Source of the DNA: Streptomyces sp. CA-278952
GTDB lineage: Bacteria > Actinomycetota > Actinomycetes > Streptomycetales > Streptomycetaceae
DNA length: 64,000 nucleotides
Direction: 5' to 3'
Assembly: GCF_028747205.1 (NCBI RefSeq)
Contig: NZ_CP112880.1
Span: 5,332,001 to 5,396,000 of the forward strand
In this document: positions 1 through 8,428 of the stretch, piece by piece
Numbering within the stretch: position 1 is the stretch's first letter
How the letters are laid out: the number at the start of each line of letters is the position of its first letter
Position numbers and translations under genes: made by a program
Notes under the pieces: generated by a model
The model's database searches: none
What the model was told of the DNA's origin: nothing
Seen by the model: only the letters and a program-made list of their open reading frames with translations

Positions 1-404
1 TTCAGCCGTGCGACGACGGCCTTGTCACACTCCGTCGGGCTCAACGGTGGGAACGCCATGCCGAGGACGGCGCGTGCGTACGCCTCGGTCTGGAGGATGC
101 CCGGAAGGAAAGACAGGGCGAACTCGCGGATCATTGTCGCCTGCTGTTCGAGGTGTCGCGCCGCGCCGAAGTAGTCCGCGAGGACTCCGTCATCCTCCGC
201 TCCCGGCCGGAAGCTCGTGAGCACATTGCCCGTCCCCAGCGCCTTGTCCAACCGCCGGGCGTCCTCCTCGCTCGGCATGCGACGCCCCGCCTCGATGTGC
301 GAGATATGCGACCGCGTCATCAACGCCAGGTCCGCGAGCTGCTGCTGTGTCAGCCCGGCCGCCTCTCGCTGGGCCTTTAACCATTCGCCATAGGTATTAC
401 TCAC
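1..404 (-). CDS. XRE-family HTH regulator with DUF5753 domain (C-terminus beyond the left edge)
   Basis: The GTG at 404 opens a frame that runs off the left edge after 134 codons. It is preceded by GGGAG about 8 nt upstream. Residues about 7-60 form a Cro/CI-type helix-turn-helix (LTQQQLADLALMTRSHISHI, then EAGRRMPSEEDARRLDKAL). The start of a DUF5753 ligand-like domain follows (FGAARHLEQQA, then SFLPGILQTEAYARAVL). Streptomyces has dozens of such regulators, usually paired with a small DUF397 protein; here any partner lies outside the window. It is divergent from the gene at 538. The same XRE/small-protein arrangement recurs at 53.5-55.2 kb. Family call is secure; the target is unknown. Confidence 0.85.
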   Translation of the reverse strand, partial: MSNTYGEWLKAQREAAGLTQQQLADLALMTRSHISHIEAGRRMPSEEDARRLDKALGTGNVLTSFRPGAEDDGVLADYFGAARHLEQQATMIREFALSFLPGILQTEAYARAVLGMAFPPLSPTECDKAVVARL

Positions 405-475
405 AGCCAACTCCCGTGCGACGAACGCGGTGTCACCACAAACCCTCTGGCGAGCCTAGCCTCGCTGCTCGCACG

Positions 476-502
476 CTGTGAGTGGATCGCTACGCAGCGA
501 AG
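476..502. promoter_or_regulatory. Conserved CTGTGA..GG.TCGCTAC element of the divergent XRE/small-protein module
   Basis: Between the divergent genes 404(-) and 538(+), the stretch CTGTGA-N2-GG-N-TCGCTAC, followed by GAAG, is nearly repeated at 54408-54434 in the paralogous module. Conservation outside the coding regions suggests a promoter or operator used by both modules. Which protein binds it is inference. Confidence 0.45.
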
Positions 503-537
503 AATTCACCCCCACCGTGCACGGAGTTGACGCCCTC

Positions 538-882
538 ATGAACGAACAGCCCCATAACGCCGCACGCCTGCTTCCTTGGGCCGGAACGGACGGCAGGCCC
601 TGCTACGTAGTCGGCGACGGCGGCGGCAAGGTCTCGCGTGAGGCCGACAAGGTCGAGGCCTTGCAGCTCGGCATGGCGTACGAACTCCTGGACCACGCCG
701 ACGACATGGTCGCGGACGACGGGTCCACGGCCGTCCAGCTCCGCCATGTCGCCGCCGCCCTGGCGCACTCCCTGCGGGACGTCCACCGGGTCGCCCGGAG
801 CCGGGGCCTGAGGCTGGGGATTCCCGACGCCTTCGGGCCCGGTCACCCGTCGGGCCCGGGGCTGGTCCGGCTGCGGCCGTGA
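538..882 (+). CDS. Conserved small protein, partner type of XRE/DUF5753 regulators
   Basis: 114 aa from ATG 538, with GGAG about 11 nt upstream. A GTG at 478 is in frame but its extension has no coding character. The protein has no assigned function. Its N-terminal block LLPWAGTDGRPCYVVGDGGG, followed by VSREADKVEALQLGMAYELL, is almost the same as in the protein at 54788 (LLPWTGTGGKPCYVVGDGTG, then VSRMADDVESIQLDMADELL). Both copies sit divergently from an XRE/DUF5753 regulator. It is helical, has no membrane segment or signal peptide and a single Cys. The Pro/Gly-rich tail is not conserved. It is likely a cytoplasmic partner or target of the regulator module; nothing supports a specific enzymatic role. 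Confidence 0.75.
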   Translation: MNEQPHNAARLLPWAGTDGRPCYVVGDGGGKVSREADKVEALQLGMAYELLDHADDMVADDGSTAVQLRHVAAALAHSLRDVHRVARSRGLRLGIPDAFGPGHPSGPGLVRLRP

Positions 883-933
883 GGCGTGGGCGGTCGTCCG
901 GTCACGCTCCGGGCGCTCCGATACCGTGGCGGC

Positions 934-1500
934 ATGCCGTTCTACGTTCATGCTGAGGACCAGCCGGATGTCGCCGACCAGTTGATGGAGCTGTCCGAGG
1001 AGCACTGGTCCTACATGGACCGCTTCGACAGTCGGCTGATACTCCGCGGACCCACCCTGTCCGACGACGGTGAGGAGCACACGGGGAGCGTCCACGTCGT
1101 CGACCTCGCCGACCGTGCCGCCGCCGAGCGGTTCGCGACCGAGGAGCCGTTCTGGAAGGCCGGTCTCTACCGGGCGTTCACGGCGGTCGCAACGGTGGTG
1201 CTGCTGCGCCGCGAACCGGCGGCGGATGCCCCGTACACGCTGATCACCGCCCGGTGGCCTGCGCAGGACCGAGCCCCGGGCCCGGTCGAGCAGCGGCTGC
1301 TGGGCGCGGAGCCGGACGGGCGACTGAGCTTCGTGGCTGTTCTGGTCGACGACGAGGGAGCCCGCACGACGGGAGTGGTCGCGGCCGTGCAAGCGTTCCC
1401 GGACGAGGCGCAGAGCCTGGTCCAGCCGTTCGCGGATCAGCTCGCCGGTGGACCCACACCCCTCGGTGCGCAGCGCTGGCAGCGCGGCGGACGCTCCTGA
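934..1500 (+). CDS. YCII-related domain protein
   Basis: 188 aa from ATG 934; an upstream in-frame start at 886 would only add a poorly coding extension. The first 100 residues have the dimeric alpha/beta ferredoxin-like pattern of the YCII family: an N-terminal strand (MPFYVHAED), H..YMD, RGPTLSDDGEEHTGSVHVVD, and AAERFATEEPFWKAGLYR. YCII proteins are small cytoplasmic proteins, some of them lyase- or isomerase-like. The second half (about residues 105-188) repeats a looser beta/alpha pattern and is weakly characterised. It is a monocistronic plus-strand gene between 538-882 and the GNAT gene. Function unknown beyond the fold. Confidence 0.7.
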   Translation: MPFYVHAEDQPDVADQLMELSEEHWSYMDRFDSRLILRGPTLSDDGEEHTGSVHVVDLADRAAAERFATEEPFWKAGLYRAFTAVATVVLLRREPAADAPYTLITARWPAQDRAPGPVEQRLLGAEPDGRLSFVAVLVDDEGARTTGVVAAVQAFPDEAQSLVQPFADQLAGGPTPLGAQRWQRGGRS

Positions 1501-1594
1501 GGGGCCGGGGTGAACCCCTGGATCAGTCGTCGTGAAGACCGGGCCCGGGCTGGTCCGGCTGCGGCAGTGAGGGGGCGCGGGTGACGATGGGGTC

Positions 1595-2185
1595 ATGACC
1601 CGCGTCCTGTCGACACCGCCCGCGATGATCTCCGGCTGCCTCGCCGCAGCTCCGCAACCCGTGGTCCCGGCAACGGCCGGCGGTGGCCTGCTGCTGCGCC
1701 CCTGGGAACGGAGCGACGCGGCGGCGTTCCTCTCCGCCTACCGGGACGAGGAGACCCGCCGCTGGCACACGCACCGGCCCTCGACCGAGGCCCAGGTCCG
1801 GGAGTGGTTCGAGGGATACCGGCAGGACTGGGAGCGGGAGAAGGGCTGCCACTGGGCCGTTGCCCGTGACAGCGGCGAGGTGCTCGGCCGGATGGCGTTG
1901 CGCGGCCTGGACTTCGACGACGGTGTCGCGAACGTCGCGTACTGGGCGCTCCCGGCCGCACGCGGCGCGGGGGTCGCCTCCCGCGCGCTCGCGGCGGTCA
2001 GCGCGTGGGCGCTGGACGACATCGGCTTCCACCGGCTGGAGTTGGACCACTCGACGCGCAACCACGCCTCGTGCAGGGTCGCCACGAAGGCCGGCTACCG
2101 CCTGGAGGGCACCAAGCGCGACGCGGCCGTGCATGACGACGGCCGGCACGACATGCATCTGCACGCCCGGGTCAGGGGCGACTGA
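1595..2185 (+). CDS. GNAT N-acetyltransferase (RimJ/RimL-like)
   Basis: 196 aa. The GNAT core starts at about residue 30 (GGLLLRPWERSDAAAFLSAY) after a leader rich in Ala and Pro, so the real start could be somewhat downstream of 1595. The acetyl-CoA motif A region is ANVAYWALPAARGAGVASRAL, followed by VSAWALDDIGFHRLELDHS and the motif B signature NHASCRVATKAGYRLEGT, the pattern of ribosomal-protein alanine acetyltransferases. It should transfer acetyl from acetyl-CoA to an amine on a protein N-terminus or small molecule; the substrate cannot be read. Its 3' end overlaps the convergent hydrolase by 14 bp. Confidence 0.85.
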   Translation: MTRVLSTPPAMISGCLAAAPQPVVPATAGGGLLLRPWERSDAAAFLSAYRDEETRRWHTHRPSTEAQVREWFEGYRQDWEREKGCHWAVARDSGEVLGRMALRGLDFDDGVANVAYWALPAARGAGVASRALAAVSAWALDDIGFHRLELDHSTRNHASCRVATKAGYRLEGTKRDAAVHDDGRHDMHLHARVRGD

Positions 2186-3089
2186 TCGTGTCGCGCAGCC
2201 AGGAGTGGATGCCGCTGAACGCCGTTGCGGCCAAGGTGGTGGGGTGGCCGGTGAAGCCGTGGGGCGACTCGGGGTAGACGCGCAGTTCCACGTCGTTGCC
2301 GGCCGCCGACAGCCGGCCCGCCAGCGTCAGGTTGTCCTCCAGTAGGACGTCCTCGCTTCCCACGACCAGCAGGGCCGGGGGAAGCCCGCTCAGGTCGGCG
2401 TAGAGGGGCGAGATGTCGGGAAGGGTGCGGTCGGCGACCTGGCCGACGTAGGCCTGGATGAAGTACTCGTCCGCGATGCGACGGCCGCCGGGGGTCTGTG
2501 CGCTCAGGTCGTAGGTGCCGAAGCGGAGCGCGGCCCCTGCGAACCGGTCGGCGAGGCCCCGGTCGCGCAGCCGGAGCAGGGTCGCCAGGGCGAGGGTGGC
2601 CCCGGCCGAGCTTCCGCCGATCGCGAGCCGGGAGGTCCCGAAACGGGCCTCGGCCTCTTCGACGAGCCAGAGCGCAACCGCCGCGCAGTCGTCGGGCGCG
2701 GCCGGCCAGGGGTGCTCGGGCGCGAGCCGGTAGTCGACGCCGACGACCGCGATGCCCAGGGCGTCCGCGAGCTCGCGGTGGCGTTCGTCGCCCTGCGCCG
2801 CGGAGCCCATGTAGAAGCCGCCGCCGTGGATGCCCAGGTAGACCGCCCGGGGCGGGCCGCCGGCGGGGAGGAAGATCCGGACCGGGACCCGTACGCCGGC
2901 GGCTTCGACCGTCTCTTCGACGGCAGGCGGCACGGCGGCACGAGGAGCGGGCTTCTTCGCGCGGGCCTCCTTCAGCTCCTCGTACGAGCCGGGCCCGCGG
3001 CCTGCCACCCTCGACCGGTAGAAGGCGCGAGCCTCGGCAACCTGCTCGGCCGGCACGTCGACCAGCAGTGCTTCCAGCGCGAATCGCAC
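2172..3089 (-). CDS. Alpha/beta hydrolase of the hormone-sensitive lipase (HSL) type
   Basis: 305 aa from GTG 3089, with GAGGAG 6-8 nt upstream. The fold-3 carboxylesterase hallmarks are present: the oxyanion motif HGGGFYMGS at about residue 90, VDYRLAPEHPWPAAPDD, the nucleophile elbow GGSSAGA at about 160, the acid in GSEDVLLEDN at about 247, and the catalytic His in SPHGFTGH at about 276. It should hydrolyse esters of short to medium acyl chains in the cytoplasm; there is no signal peptide. The gene is single, convergent with the GNAT gene at 1595. Confidence 0.9.
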   Translation of the reverse strand: MRFALEALLVDVPAEQVAEARAFYRSRVAGRGPGSYEELKEARAKKPAPRAAVPPAVEETVEAAGVRVPVRIFLPAGGPPRAVYLGIHGGGFYMGSAAQGDERHRELADALGIAVVGVDYRLAPEHPWPAAPDDCAAVALWLVEEAEARFGTSRLAIGGSSAGATLALATLLRLRDRGLADRFAGAALRFGTYDLSAQTPGGRRIADEYFIQAYVGQVADRTLPDISPLYADLSGLPPALLVVGSEDVLLEDNLTLAGRLSAAGNDVELRVYPESPHGFTGHPTTLAATAFSGIHSWLRDTISRP

Positions 3090-3218
3090 GCGTCGCTCCT
3101 CATCCGTCGTCCTGGCTGACCCAGCCTGCCGGCAGCCAATGTAGCGGCGGATCGTGGGGCGCGGTTCGTCACCGCCGCGGTGATCGCCGCTGTCACGGCA
3201 GGGCGACCGATCCGGAGG

Positions 3219-3509
3219 TCAAGCGTCCGCCCGCTCCTCCAGGAGGACGGTCACGCTGTCCCCTTCCTCCTTGCCGATCGCCTTGCGTACCTCGGACTTC
3301 ACCGGCAGCTTGTGCGTGCCGTCGCCCAGGGCCATGAACGAACTGCGGAACGGATGCCCGTCGATGGTGCCCCTGACCTTCACCAGGCCGCGGGTGCCGA
3401 AGAACTCGGCCGACTCGGGCCACACGACGTAGGTCCAGCCGCCCTTCTCCGGACTCTTCCGCAGGGTCGCGGTGAACTGCTTGTTCAGCTTGTTCATCGT
3501 GCTGTTCAT
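3219..3509 (-). CDS. DUF1905 domain protein
   Basis: 96 aa from ATG 3509, with AGGCGG about 9 nt upstream. It matches the DUF1905 family, a small beta-barrel: [20 protein letters not shown], then [40 protein letters not shown] and [15 protein letters not shown]1905 proteins are often fused to or found near YdeI-type bacteriocin-protection domains. Here it stands alone. It is divergent from the GPP34 gene, and a perfect 26-bp palindrome lies between them. Biochemical role unknown. Confidence 0.85.
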   Translation of the reverse strand: MNSTMNKLNKQFTATLRKSPEKGGWTYVVWPESAEFFGTRGLVKVRGTIDGHPFRSSFMALGDGTHKLPVKSEVRKAIGKEEGDSVTVLLEERADA

Positions 3510-3630
3510 CGTGGATACCGCCTGTCCAGGAGCTCTCGACGAGAAGGAGGCTGTTGCCGCCCACCAGTAGGACCGAGGCGGTCCGGGAAACTCATCGCGG
3601 CCACGACGACCGCTGGACCCTGTACGACCG

Positions 3631-3656
3631 CTGTTCATGACATCTGTCATGAACAG
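3631..3656. promoter_or_regulatory. Perfect 12+2+12 bp palindrome, likely TetR-type operator
   Basis: The arms CTGTTCATGACA (3631-3642) and TGTCATGAACAG (3645-3656) are exact reverse complements around TC. The inner ATGACA-N2-TGTCAT resembles operators of TetR-family repressors. It lies between the divergent DUF1905 and GPP34 genes, about 90 bp upstream of the latter. No TetR gene is present in the window. Confidence 0.65.
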
Positions 3657-3745
3657 AGGTGACAGCCCACACCGCCCCGCCCGTCCTCCGCAGGGCACGC
3701 TCGGGGGGAGAGCGGAGTATCCGACCCCGACGGTGGGACATGACC

Positions 3746-4426
3746 ATGCGGAACGAGAACGAGATGCTCATCGTTGAAGACCTGACGCTGCTGATGATGG
3801 ACGACAGGTCCGGGGCCATCGCGGGGGCGGGCACGCTGTACTACGCGCTGGGCGGCGCGGTCCTCGTCGAGCTGGGCCTCGGCGGCCGGATCAGGGCCGA
3901 CGAGGACGACAAGGGGCTGAACGGCGTGAAGGTCCACGCCGTGGCCGGTCCCGCGTCGTCCGATCCGCTGCTCCGGGCCGCCCACGCGAAGGTCGGGGAG
4001 CGCGTGCGCGGCGTCCAGACGCTGCTGATCGAGATCGGTACGGGGGTGGTCACACGGGAGACGGTCCTCGACCGGCTCGTCGAGCGGGGCGTGCTGCGCC
4101 GGGAGACCAGGAAGACGCTGGGCCTGTTCCGCACGACGTCGACGACGGTCGCGGACACCGGGTACAAGAAAGCCCTGGTGGAGAGGGTCCGGGCCGTCCT
4201 GATCGACGGCGCGGAACCCGACGCCCGTACGGCGGCCCTGGTCGGACTGCTCTCCGCGAGCGGCACCCTGCCGACCCTGCACCGCTCCATCCCGTGGTCC
4301 GGCAAGGTCTACAAGCGGGCGAAGGAACTGGAGCGGACCAGTTGGGGCGCGGAAGCGGTGAACGCCGCGGTGATGCGGACGGTGGCGGCGGTCTCCACGG
4401 GCACGATCGTCGCAGTCACCAGCTAG
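3746..4426 (+). CDS. GOLPH3/VPS74 (GPP34) family phosphoprotein homologue
   Basis: 226 aa if it starts at ATG 3746, which has GGTGGGA about 7 nt upstream; an ATG at 3740 is also possible. The sequence shows the GPP34 pattern: [59 protein letters not shown], an [14 protein letters not shown] hairpin, and a helical C-terminus ([18 protein letters not shown]). Eukaryotic relatives bind PI4P at the Golgi. In actinomycetes the family is expanded and thought to bind membranes, but its function is unknown. There is no transmembrane segment. The gene is single. Confidence 0.88.
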   Translation: MRNENEMLIVEDLTLLMMDDRSGAIAGAGTLYYALGGAVLVELGLGGRIRADEDDKGLNGVKVHAVAGPASSDPLLRAAHAKVGERVRGVQTLLIEIGTGVVTRETVLDRLVERGVLRRETRKTLGLFRTTSTTVADTGYKKALVERVRAVLIDGAEPDARTAALVGLLSASGTLPTLHRSIPWSGKVYKRAKELERTSWGAEAVNAAVMRTVAAVSTGTIVAVTS

Positions 4427-4477
4427 AGCGGCCGTCGGCAGGGGCAGGGGCAGGAACAGGTTGGTCCTGGTCCCGTC

Positions 4478-5350
4478 TCAGGCGGGGCGACGGGCCATCC
4501 ACGTCTCACGGGTCGACCGTACGACGAGGTCGTCCCGGTGGCGTACGTCCTCGGGCCCGCCGTCGATGAGCCGGTCGAGTGCGGCCAGGTCCTCCGGCGA
4601 GATGCGTCCGACCAGGTTGTCGCGGATGCGCTCGAAGACGAGGTAGGCGTACCGCCCCGCCCCCTCGGGCAGCGGGGCGCGCAGCTCCCACGGTTCGGCG
4701 CGTTCCTGCTCGACGGAGAAGCCGGCGGCCACCAGCAGCGAGCCCCAGTCGGCGCCCCGGTGCGGCAACTGCTCGGCATGCAGGCCGTCGAGGGCCTCCC
4801 GGCAGCGGCGTTCCAGCGCGCCCGGCTCCCCGCCCTCGGGCAGGAAGGTCGGCATCCCGTCCACCTCCGCGACGGCCAGCAGCCCGCCAGGACGCAGCGC
4901 GGCGCGGATGCCGACCAGGGCGGTGGCGGGGTCGTCCAGGTGGTGCAGGGACGCCGACGCCCAGACGAGGTCGGCGTCGACGACCCCGGGCAGTCCCGTA
5001 CCGGCGTCGGCCTCCACCGTGTGCACGCGGTCGCCGAGCCCCCGGTCCCGGGCCGCCGAGGCGAGCCTCTCCAGCATGGCGGGGGAGCTGTCGACAGCGG
5101 TCACCCGGGCGGTCGGGAACCGCTCCAGCAGGGCGAACGTGCCGGTCCCGGTGCCCGAGCCGAGGTCGACGATGCTCCGGACGTCGTCACCGGCGAGGCA
5201 GGCGATACGGCCGGTGAGTGCGGTCAGGTGGGGCGCGAAGAGGGCGGCGTCGAGGTCGAGGATCTCGGGGAGACCGTTCGGCGTCGCGGCGGGGTCGTGG
5301 GAGTGAGCCGCATGACCGTGCTGGTGCTGGTGCTGGTGTTCGTGAGCCAT
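4478..5350 (-). CDS. Class I SAM-dependent methyltransferase with a His-rich N-terminus
   Basis: 290 aa. The Rossmann methyltransferase motifs are clear: motif I VDLGSGTGTGTFALLERFP at about residue 62, the acidic motif II VTAVDSSPAMLERL, motif III DADLVWASASLHHLDDP and a post-III strand GGLLAVAEVDGMP. The substrate is unknown. The first 18 residues contain seven His in the pattern HEHQHQHQHGHAAHSH, an obvious potential metal-binding tail not found in the usual family. A 9-bp inverted repeat sits directly upstream (5370-5407). There is no signal peptide, so it is cytoplasmic. Confidence 0.85.
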   Translation of the reverse strand: MAHEHQHQHQHGHAAHSHDPAATPNGLPEILDLDAALFAPHLTALTGRIACLAGDDVRSIVDLGSGTGTGTFALLERFPTARVTAVDSSPAMLERLASAARDRGLGDRVHTVEADAGTGLPGVVDADLVWASASLHHLDDPATALVGIRAALRPGGLLAVAEVDGMPTFLPEGGEPGALERRCREALDGLHAEQLPHRGADWGSLLVAAGFSVEQERAEPWELRAPLPEGAGRYAYLVFERIRDNLVGRISPEDLAALDRLIDGGPEDVRHRDDLVVRSTRETWMARRPA

Positions 5351-5369
5351 GAAATCGAGCGTACGGGTT

Positions 5370-5407
5370 CTTGCGTTAGATGCATGTCACCTTGCCAATA
5401 ACGCAAG
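5370..5407. promoter_or_regulatory. Inverted repeat CTTGCGTTA-N20-TAACGCAAG upstream of the methyltransferase
   Basis: Perfect 9-bp arms at 5370-5378 and 5399-5407, starting 20 bp upstream of the methyltransferase ATG. The right arm also forms an imperfect palindrome, TTGCCAATAACGCAA. The position overlaps the expected promoter, so it is a likely repressor site. The rest of the 5351-5695 gap contains only short low-quality frames and I see no gene there. Confidence 0.55.
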
Positions 5408-5695
5408 AAGATGGCAGCGGAGCCACCCTCCTACGCAAAGGGATCGGGCCCTGGAGTACGCAACCATTCACGCTACGGACGGTCTCCCTCAACACGTGAG
5501 CATGTGCGCACATCGGGGGATGAACAACGATGAAGACTTCTCGGCCTCCCGCGGCGACCGGGAAATTGTTCGCGTTCTGAAGGGCTCAAGCGTTGGAAGG
5601 ATCGCTCCTGGGCATGTGGCAGGTTGTTCACGGAGCTGCCCGGCTCCCTGGTTCGGGCGCGAGGCGTCGTCGCCCGTCCGGCCGAGGAGCGGTGT

Positions 5696-6571
5696 TCACA
5701 CCCGGCCGGGGCGCGTCCAGTCGTGGTTCTCGCGTACGAGGGTGAATCCGGCCGACCGGTAGAGCGCTGCCGCCGCCTCGTTGCCGGCCGGCGTCAGGAC
5801 GGCCACCGCGCTCGCGCCCCGGTCGACGAGTGCCGTGCACGCGCCCCGTACGGCGTCGCGCCCGTAGCCGTGACCTCGGTGGTCCGGATGGGTGCCGACC
5901 GGTTCGAGCAGGCCGCATCGGCCCGTACCCCCGAACCAGCCGGTCGCGGCGGCGGCGGGGTCTCCGGCGGGCGTGCGGACGAGCGTCTCCACGGCGAGGT
6001 GGCCCGCGGGGGACTCCTTCATTTTGCGCCAGTGGTCTACGGAGAACGTGGATCCCTCGAAGGCGGACCGGTGCACCAGCGCCCGGTCGTCGGCGTCGGA
6101 CCCGGTGACCTGTACCGCGCGGCTCGACACCGGCCCCGGGGACCAGGAGAAGACCAGCCAGGGCTCCTCCGTGTCCGGCTCCCAGCCGGGCACGGGCAGG
6201 CCGTCGGTCGCGTCGTTGCCGGGTACGAGCAGGTCCTCCGCGTCCGCCGCGAGCGCTCCGAAGTCGGCTTCGGGCGCGGCGGTCACGCGCAGCACGGGGC
6301 CGTCGAGGAAACCGACCGCGACGGGGGCCGACTTCGCCGCGTCGCTGCTGGACCGGGCCTCGGCCTGTGAGGAGGTCCGTGCGTCGGCCCGTGCGTCGGC
6401 CCGCTTGTCGGTCCAGAGGTAGACGGTCGCGTCGTCCAGTCGCTGGAGCCAGCCCACGTCCCCGGGGTGCAGGCTCCCGGACGGGGCGTCGGGCGGTGTC
6501 CACGCGCGCAGGGCGCGCAGCGCCGGGCCGGTGTCGGCAGGGGACAGGCGGCGCCGCGCGAGTGAGGCCAT
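5696..6571 (-). CDS. GNAT-fold acetyltransferase (two-domain)
   Basis: 291 aa. The C-terminal half has a typical GNAT core: motif A at CGLLEPVGTHPDHRGHGYGR (about residues 225-245) and the motif B region VAVLTPAGNEAAAALYRSAG, then FTLVRENHDW. The N-terminal half (residues 1-150) is a degenerate, GNAT-like or adaptor domain with Asp/Ala-rich inserts (RADARADARTSSQAEARSSS). The layout resembles two-domain actinobacterial acetyltransferases related to mycothiol synthase, but the first domain lacks an obvious acetyl-CoA loop. Substrate unknown. The gene is single and is followed upstream by a 9-bp tandem repeat. Confidence 0.8.
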   Translation of the reverse strand: MASLARRRLSPADTGPALRALRAWTPPDAPSGSLHPGDVGWLQRLDDATVYLWTDKRADARADARTSSQAEARSSSDAAKSAPVAVGFLDGPVLRVTAAPEADFGALAADAEDLLVPGNDATDGLPVPGWEPDTEEPWLVFSWSPGPVSSRAVQVTGSDADDRALVHRSAFEGSTFSVDHWRKMKESPAGHLAVETLVRTPAGDPAAAATGWFGGTGRCGLLEPVGTHPDHRGHGYGRDAVRGACTALVDRGASAVAVLTPAGNEAAAALYRSAGFTLVRENHDWTRPGRV

Positions 6572-6614
6572 GCGCGGAGACTAGTCAGCGCGCCACGGAG
6601 GCGCGAAGGCTTTT

Positions 6615-6659
6615 GTGCCCGGGGTGCCCGGGGTGCCCGGGGTGCCCGGGGTGCCCGGT
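6615..6659. repeat. Tandem repeat of GTGCCCGGG (five copies, last imperfect)
   Basis: Five 9-bp units between the start of the minus-strand GNAT gene and the end of the pucR-like gene. The tract is followed by a looser GGTGGGTCC pattern. No function evident. Confidence 0.8.
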
Positions 6660-6701
6660 GGGTCCGGTGGGTCCGTGGGTGCGGTGTGCCCGGGCCGGTC
6701 G

Positions 6702-8276
6702 TCATGTCTGCCTCAGCGCGAACCACAACTCCGTCCGTACGTCCATGTCGTCCAGGTCCGCGCCCAGCAACTCCCCGCACCGCCCGATGCGTTGGCGGAC
6801 GGTGTTGCGGTGGACGCCCAGGGCCACCGCCGAACGGTCCCAACTGCCGTGGAGGGAGAGCCAGCAGCGCAGGGTGTCGGCCAGCGGCGCGGTGAGCGGG
6901 GCGAGGAGGGCGCGGGCGTGGGCGGCCGCCTGTTCGGGCGGGACCAGCGCGGCGAGGCCCCTCGTGGGGGCGTCCACCCTCAACGGGGCGCGGGTCGCCC
7001 GCGCGTGGGCCAGGGCGCGGGCGGCCAGGGCGTCGGCGGCGGCGAGAGCGGTGACGGGGGTGGGCGCGGACGCGCCGAGCGTCCAGCCGGGCCTCGGGGT
7101 GAGCCGGGCGGAACGGGGCGGGGGGTCCGTCCCCGCAGGATCGTCGGTCAGCGGCTCCCCGCCCTCGGCCGAGTCCGCCCCGCCCTCCGCCGAGCCTGCC
7201 CCGCCGCCGCCCGGGCCCAGCAGGAGCCGGACCGCCTCGCCCGCCCCGCGTCCCGCGTCGACCAGGGCCGTGCCCAGCGACGCGCCCAGGGCCTCGGCCG
7301 TCAGGGCGTCCGCCGGGGCGCCGTCCGTGCGCAGGGCGTGGATCACCGTCCAGGGGCCGGTGGCACCGAGGAGCGGCGCCACCTCGGCCGGGGAGGCCCC
7401 CAGGAGCAGGCGGACCAGGGCCGCCGAACGGCCCGCCGCGTCCGCGCCCTGGTGGGGGGCGGCCAGAAGGGAGAGGAGGACCACCGCGATGCCCGCCACC
7501 GTGTGGTCGCCGGACTCCCGTCGCCGGGTCGCCAGTGCCAGGACCAGCCCCTCGCCGCCGCCCAGCACGTACGCGGACAGGTGGGTGCCGCCGTGGGTGT
7601 CGGTGGCCGAGGCGGGGGAGCCGGGGCGTTCGCGGGCGACCACCCGGGCCAGCCGGGTCAGGGCCCCCGCCGCCTCCGGGTCCGGGCGGCGGCCCGCCGC
7701 GTGGACCTCCTCGCCCCGCGCCGTCAGCAGGACCGCCCGGCCGCCGAGCCGCGTCGCGAGCTGGTGGAGGACCGCCGGTACGGGGTCGGGGCGGGCCGCA
7801 GCCGCCGCCAGCGCCTGCTGGGCGCGGGTCACCCGGCGCAGCTCGCGGTGGCGCGCCTCGGCCATCAGCCGCCATACCGCCCGCGCGATCGCGGTGAACG
7901 GGGTCTCCGGCGGGACCTCCAGCAGCGGCAGGCCCTCCCGGTCGCACGCGTCGATCAGGGCCCGGGGCACCGCCTCGTGCACCGGCCGCACCCCGAAACC
8001 CAGCGCCGCCGCCCCCGCCTCCACCAGCCGGCCGACGTAGTGGTCCGGGTCCGTCAGCAGCACGCCCGCGCTCAGCAGCAGTTCGCCGCCGAGCAGATAG
8101 GGAAACGGGTCGGCCATCTCCGAGGTGTGGACCCAGAGCAGATCGGCGTCGGCCGGGCCCGCGATCCGGCGCAGGCCCAGCTCCTCGCGCGCCAGGAGCT
8201 CCGCCAGCGGGATGGGCGGGGTCGGCGGGCCGGGCGGGCGAGTCGTCTGCGGGGCGCCCGCGGAAGAGCTCGGCAT
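6702..8276 (-). CDS. PucR-family transcriptional regulator
   Basis: 524 aa from ATG 8276; GGAGGA 8 nt upstream favours it over ATG 8291. The N-terminal PucR ligand domain spans about residues 20-150 ([14 protein letters not shown], then [20 protein letters not shown] and [20 protein letters not shown]). A GGDEF-like CdaR middle region follows. The C-terminal PucR HTH is at about 465-520 ([20 protein letters not shown], then [20 protein letters not shown]). Family members respond to nitrogen metabolites such as purines, GABA or polyamines. It is divergent from the agmatinase-family gene with an 11-bp inverted repeat between, so it probably controls that operon. Confidence 0.9.
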   Translation of the reverse strand: MPSSSAGAPQTTRPPGPPTPPIPLAELLAREELGLRRIAGPADADLLWVHTSEMADPFPYLLGGELLLSAGVLLTDPDHYVGRLVEAGAAALGFGVRPVHEAVPRALIDACDREGLPLLEVPPETPFTAIARAVWRLMAEARHRELRRVTRAQQALAAAAARPDPVPAVLHQLATRLGGRAVLLTARGEEVHAAGRRPDPEAAGALTRLARVVARERPGSPASATDTHGGTHLSAYVLGGGEGLVLALATRRRESGDHTVAGIAVVLLSLLAAPHQGADAAGRSAALVRLLLGASPAEVAPLLGATGPWTVIHALRTDGAPADALTAEALGASLGTALVDAGRGAGEAVRLLLGPGGGGAGSAEGGADSAEGGEPLTDDPAGTDPPPRSARLTPRPGWTLGASAPTPVTALAAADALAARALAHARATRAPLRVDAPTRGLAALVPPEQAAAHARALLAPLTAPLADTLRCWLSLHGSWDRSAVALGVHRNTVRQRIGRCGELLGADLDDMDVRTELWFALRQT

Positions 8277-8282
8277 GGACGA

Positions 8283-8314
8283 TTCCTCCATTCAGTGCGT
8301 CGCGAATGGAGGAA
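8283..8314. promoter_or_regulatory. Inverted repeat TTCCTCCATTC-N10-GAATGGAGGAA in the pucR/agmatinase gap
   Basis: Perfect 11-bp arms at 8283-8293 and 8304-8314 in the 152-bp divergent promoter region. The left arm overlaps the ribosome site of the PucR gene (GGAGGAA on the minus strand). A regulator bound here could block both its own gene and the plus-strand operon; PucR itself is the obvious candidate. Confidence 0.55.
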
Positions 8315-8428
8315 ACGTACACTTCAGAGTTGGCATTCGGCCGTCTACCGTCTTCCTGGGGTGGGCCGGACGGGCTGGTGGGCCCGCACACTCGACACCG
8401 TACAAACCCGAAGGAAAGGCACACCCCT

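Noticed and set aside
478..537. GTG 478 as start of the small gene at 538
   Set aside because: It falls inside the conserved promoter-like element, and the paralogue at 54788 aligns only from the region after ATG 538.
5349..5762. A 137-codon plus-strand open frame in the methyltransferase/GNAT gap
   Set aside because: Codon use is unlike neighbours, it starts inside the methyltransferase gene and ends inside the GNAT gene, and shows no domain.
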